From contig CBDFLD010000022.1 in assembly GCA_965249005.1 (NCBI GenBank), positions 868,001-932,000 of the forward strand: a DNA stretch of 64,000 nucleotides, given 5' to 3'. A model generated the notes under the pieces. The model saw nothing but the letters and a program-made list of their open reading frames with translations. It was not told where the DNA came from and did no database searches. The translations under genes and the position numbers were made by a program. Of this stretch, positions 60,986 to 64,000 are shown piece by piece. Every line of letters begins with the position of its first letter. The first letter of the stretch is position 1. This DNA is from CBDFLD01 sp965249005. GTDB taxonomy: Bacteria > Acidobacteriota > UBA6911.

Positions 60986-61720
60986 TGTAGACACATAGTT
61001 AAGCGGCGTCGCGCATTTGTTCAAACTCTTCCGGACTCTGATAGCCCAGTGCCGAGTGAAGCCGCTGTCGATTATAGAACACCTCGATATAGTCAAAGAT
61101 TTCTAGCTGAGCCCGTCGTCGGCTCTCGAATTGTCGATGATGCACGAGCTCGGTCTTCAGAGCACTGAAGAAACTTTCCACGACGGCATTGTCCCAGCAG
61201 TTTCCCTTTCGGCTCATGCTGCCAATTATTCCTTTGCTTCGAAGCAGTTTCTGATATTCACCGCTGGCATATTGGCTGCCGCGATCCGAATGGTGCAGGA
61301 GGCCATGATCTGGGTTTCTGCTCTCCAGCGCCATCTGGAAGGCCTTACGGACAAGTCCCTTCGTGATCCGCTTATCCATGGCCCAGCCGACGATCTTCCT
61401 CGAGTAAAGGTCTATGACCACTGCCAAGTACAGCCAGCCCTCCTGGGTCGGAATGTAGGTGATGTCCACATTCCACTTCTTATTCGGTTCCCGGGCCGTG
61501 AACTTCCGGTCCAGAACGTTCTTTGCAACCGGGAGGGCATGACGCGAGTCTGTCGTAACCCGAAACTTCCGCTTCTGGATCGATCGAATCCCATGAAGTC
61601 TCATCAGCCGAGCTATCCGATTCTTCCCATACCGCGCTTGCCGGCATAGCTGAGCATGAATCCGGGGGCTCCCATAAACCCCTCGGCTCTCTCTATGAAT
61701 CGTTACGATTTCCTTCACTA
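60986..61720 (-). mobile_element. IS3-family element, right fragment
   Basis: Bounded at 60,986 by TGTAGACACA (the same end sequence as TGTTGACACA at 35,063) and at 61,718-61,721 by CTAG followed by an IS630 end. It contains only the 3' two-thirds of orfB. The missing 5' part corresponds to what is kept at 35,063-35,405. Confidence 0.78.
60999..61718 (-). pseudogene. IS3 orfB transposase, N-terminally truncated
   Basis: 239 codons starting right after the CTAG with a GTG (VKEIVTIHRESRGVYGSPRI). The catalytic rve core is intact: Asp in KKWNVDITYIPTQEGWLYLAVV, Asp in LLHHSDRGSQYASGEYQ and Glu in CWDNAVVESFFSALKTEL. About 60 N-terminal residues and orfA are absent, so it should be inactive alone. 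Confidence 0.85.
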
Positions 61721-61940
61721 GTGGATTGTAACATATATATTCATAGTATAATGTGGTTCATGAAAAATGAACCATTGAAGATTCGTGGCCTTTCTGCAAG
61801 AGCTCCTTGTACATCAGCCCAAGAACAAAGAAATCCACGTCATCCTGGACAATATCTCTACCCATAAGACTCGGAAGGTGCAGGAGTTTCTTGAAGAACA
61901 TCCCAGCGTTCGGCTTCATTTCACGCCGACCTATTCCTCC
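61719..61940 (+). mobile_element. IS630 remnant with internal deletion
   Basis: It begins at CTAG with GTGGATTGTAACATATATAT, the same end as at 36,490-36,508. It keeps the transposase start (MWFMKNEPLK), then jumps to the codons for FVAFLQELLVHQPKNKEIHV, and keeps HVILDNISTHK to FTPTYSS, where similarity stops at 61,940. It is a short, non-autonomous, MITE-like derivative lacking its other end. Confidence 0.82.
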
Positions 61941-62546
61941 GGCGTTATGGCCGGGCGTAACCCAGGAGACCTCCAATTCATGACATCGACGAAGATGTGT
62001 AGGGCTGCAAATCTGAAAAGTAGGGATTCTTATCGCGCTTGCCGCGACAAAATCCGGGCTCTTTGAAGTTTCAATGCGTTTTGGAGTGGATCTCAACGAG
62101 GGACCAAGCTCGTAGCGGGCGAAGTAAAGTTCAATGTCTTCACGTTCGAAGGGATCTTCCTGGCCGGCCCCAGGCCGGAAAAGTGGATGGCTTGGCGCAT
62201 ATACAAAGAAGCCGCGGTGATGTTCAGTCCCGACTAAAACTGCTGGAATGGGAGTTCTTTTCGTCGGAGGAACTCTTGAATTACAGATAGGCAGGACTTT
62301 TTGAATCGCACAGGATCATCCTCCTGAAAAGCGATTCCTGACTGCCGCTTATGGAGAAAGAATCCGATGGGTGGTTCCGGGCAAGAGTGCGGTTCTTCTG
62401 GCGATTGAACCTGAGCAGCCAGGTTCTACTTCAGTCGTTAGTACAAGGATGAGCCAGCAGTAACAAGTCAAGCCTAAGGTTGAGATACTAGAGTCCTGTG
62501 ATCGAGAACTTGTGGAGGGGGGAACAAATTAATGTCCCACTCGGGG
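61941..62546. other. Remnant region without intact genes
   Basis: About 600 bp between IS630 and IS200 pieces. A plus-strand stretch at about 62,080-62,238 reads KLVAGEVKFNVFTFEGIFLA then GPRPEKWMAWRIYKEAAVMFSPD and a TAA; this is protein-like but has no start and no recognised family, so it is probably the 3' end of a decayed gene. Nothing else is supported. Confidence 0.4.
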
Positions 62547-63112
62547 ATGGGTGAAATCCCTCGCCTTCAGGCGAAGCCTTTAGGAGGCTTGCGGTACAAT
62601 GATGCATGCCGAGATACCGGAAAGGATCGCACACAGTCTATGAGCTGCAATATCACTTTGTGTTTATCACGAAGTACCGCAAGCCGGTCCTGAAGGGGGA
62701 CATAGCCAGAAGGACAAGAGAGCTGATCCGAGAGATCTGTGCATCTGAGGATGTGGTGATTGTGAAAGGGAATGTGAGTCCAGATCATGTGCACTTGATG
62801 TTGAGCATGCCGCCGCAGGTGTCGCCGAGCCGAATCATGCAGGCCGTGAAGGGGAAGAGCAGTCACCATCTAATGAGGGAATATAGGTCGGTGCAAAGGG
62901 AGTTCTGGGGCCGGCACCTGTGGGCACGAGGGTACTTTGTGTGTACGACAGGAAATGTGACGGACGAAGTGATCAAGCAGTACATTGAGCAACAAGGTGT
63001 CGAGCCCCAGGAGGACCGGGACTTTAAGATAACGGAATAGGCCATTCTATGAGGCGAGGCCTTTAGTCGGCTTCAGCCGACGACCGAAGCCCTCGCCTTC
63101 AGGCGAGGGTAA
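62547..63112 (+). mobile_element. IS200/IS605-type element with hairpin ends
   Basis: The left side has the hairpin CTCGCCTTCAGGCGAAG (about 62,560) and AAGCC-TTTAGGA-GGCTT just before the gene. The right side has GTCGGC-TTCA-GCCGAC and CCCTCGCC-TTCA-GGCGAGGG (about 63,068-63,110). Matching CCCTCGCCTTCAGGCGA hairpins at both ends and a single tnpA gene fit an IS200-type single-strand transposon. The exact cleavage ends are not determined. Confidence 0.7.
62606..63040 (+). CDS. tnpA: IS200/IS605 TnpA transposase (Y1 HUH type)
   Basis: 144 residues. The HUH motif is in VSPDHVHLMLSMPP, the catalytic Tyr in VIKQYIEQQGVEPQ, and the opening YELQYHFVFITKYRKPVLKG is the standard Y1_Tnp start. The size is normal for IS200-type transposases. 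No TnpB is present. It should cut and rejoin single-stranded DNA at the hairpin ends. Confidence 0.95.
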   Translation: MPRYRKGSHTVYELQYHFVFITKYRKPVLKGDIARRTRELIREICASEDVVIVKGNVSPDHVHLMLSMPPQVSPSRIMQAVKGKSSHHLMREYRSVQREFWGRHLWARGYFVCTTGNVTDEVIKQYIEQQGVEPQEDRDFKITE

Positions 63113-63113
63113 T

Positions 63114-63929
63114 TCACTCACCGTCAGGATGGCGGAGCACGCGGGTAGCCGCAGCACCGACAATTCTCAGTCCCTCGTGATCCTGAATAAAAGCCACGAC
63201 TTTCAGATCAGGTTTTTTCCATTCGGGATTGAAACGCAGTTTTCGCTTGACCCGAAAATGCTTGGTAGATTTCTCACCGATCTTGCCAATCAAACTCAAG
63301 TGCCTCACCACTGATGCATGGGTGAGGGTTCTCCCGGCATTCTCACCCCGAGAGACCTTGGAGTGGAGGTTGTCCTCGGTCAGCGCCAGGAAGACGTCCA
63401 GGGATTGGATTTCGGATCCAAGTCCCGGTAAATCCCAAGCGCGGACTACTACGTTAAGCTCTCCACTCTGCCGTGGCGAAGTTTGCTCCAGCTTGATTCC
63501 CATCTGTAGCTTCCGTGATTTGGCGGACCGGGCAATCGCCTGGACAGCCTTTCTTCGATCACTACCCACTAGTTGAATCGCGCCGTTTACGACCATCTGT
63601 GGTGTATAGACTTGGCCCGACCCCCAAGCCCGAGCGAATTTCTGCTGTCTCTGGGTAAACTGAGCCGCGGAGAACGGGTCCTTCCAGCCCAAGCGGTTCC
63701 AGTAGTCGACGTGTTCTCCAAGCGGGATGATCAGAACACCAGGTACTGGCTGCTCTCTCTGTAGTTCGATGAGCAACTCGTCCGCCGGGGGGCAGCTGGA
63801 ACAACCTTCCGAGGTAAACAGCTCCACGATGACTAGGCGAGGTGTTTCCGGTTTGTCTCTTCCGGCAAGCTGTTGTCGCGGGTGAAGATTATTAGGACTG
63901 TTTAGCCCTACCAGCGCTATCGCAACCAA
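63114..63929 (-). CDS. DUF1223 thioredoxin-like protein, exported
   Basis: 271 residues from TTG 63929; the hydrophobic stretch FILLVAIALVGL begins a few codons upstream in the same frame, where no ATG or GTG exists, so the true start is uncertain. The domain has VIVELFTSEGCSSCPPADELLIELQ (CxxC, thioredoxin-like), IPLGEHVDYWNRLGWKDPFS and GQVYTPQMVVNGA, the hallmarks of DUF1223. The C-terminal beta-rich half follows (LNVVVRAWDLPGL). These proteins are secreted and of unknown function. Confidence 0.88.
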   Translation of the reverse strand: MVAIALVGLNSPNNLHPRQQLAGRDKPETPRLVIVELFTSEGCSSCPPADELLIELQREQPVPGVLIIPLGEHVDYWNRLGWKDPFSAAQFTQRQQKFARAWGSGQVYTPQMVVNGAIQLVGSDRRKAVQAIARSAKSRKLQMGIKLEQTSPRQSGELNVVVRAWDLPGLGSEIQSLDVFLALTEDNLHSKVSRGENAGRTLTHASVVRHLSLIGKIGEKSTKHFRVKRKLRFNPEWKKPDLKVVAFIQDHEGLRIVGAAATRVLRHPDGE

Positions 63930-64000
63930 GAGAATAAACGTTCTGACTTCATTCCGATTCCTTACTGTCTTGCCGCCTAGCTAAAGAGCGCTCTAGGACT

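Noticed and set aside
1..64000. CRISPR array
   Set aside because: No series of short, evenly spaced direct repeats and no cas-like gene found in the window.

Overview
This window reads as a chromosomal accessory region of a Gram-negative heterotroph. Evidence for a diderm envelope includes lipoprotein lipoboxes, Tat (RR-x-F-L/I) signals, a tripartite tricarboxylate transporter and many secreted enzymes. The mix of arylsulfatases, PhyH and JmjC-like 2-oxoglutarate oxygenases, CehA/McbA-type PHP hydrolases, a DUF6351 protein, a fused E1 alpha/beta dehydrogenase and secreted alpha/beta hydrolases is typical of Acidobacteriota or related soil/marine bacteria. That placement is inference from gene content only; no rRNA or marker gene is present.

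Layout. 1-8 kb: end of a sulfatase, a TctA transporter with an unusual TctC-TctB fusion, a JmjC-like oxygenase, a lipoprotein sulfatase, a CehA/McbA hydrolase and an AHSA1 protein. 8-19 kb: fused 2-oxoacid dehydrogenase E1, a NYN-LOTUS protein, dienelactone hydrolase plus lactonase, an MBL hydrolase, a GH114-like glycosidase, SnoaL-like and VOC proteins. 19-22 kb: an IS1380 element lying between a DUF6351 gene that has lost its 5' end and an IS256 transposase that has lost its 3' end. 22-34 kb: GH5-like enzyme, PhyH oxygenase, esterase, YajD nuclease, beta-propeller lipoprotein, a BNR/CehA-McbA gene split by an in-frame TAG, a CPXCG protein and a composite ORF. 34-41 kb: IS3 and IS630 debris, a GH127-like protein, a secreted esterase behind a duplicated leader, and remnants.

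41.9-49.8 kb is the most coherent block: eight same-strand genes (YjfI/YbjN-like, PspA, DUF4178, DUF2617, a coiled-coil protein with an RGSY-rich tail, DUF350, a membrane-anchored aminopropyltransferase and a 2TM K+ channel with an RCK domain). It resembles an expanded version of the E. coli yjfIJKL-type PspA/DUF350 neighbourhood. A membrane-stress role coupling PspA, polyamines and K+ is a reasonable inference. Transposase remnants lie on both sides, and a tRNA-Thr 3' fragment lies about 0.8 kb downstream.

50-64 kb is heavily rearranged. It holds an IS481 remnant, a locus paralogous to the 38.9-40.4 kb locus but with a NmrA-like gene and a beta-lactamase-fold gene inside, a MOSC gene, a sulfatase cleanly interrupted by a 1466-bp IS with a CTAG duplication, an LtaS-like phosphatase/sulfatase with a partial tandem copy of its 3' end, the other half of an IS3/IS630 nest, an IS200-type element and a DUF1223 gene. 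CTAG occurs at the resolved junctions of three unrelated IS families.
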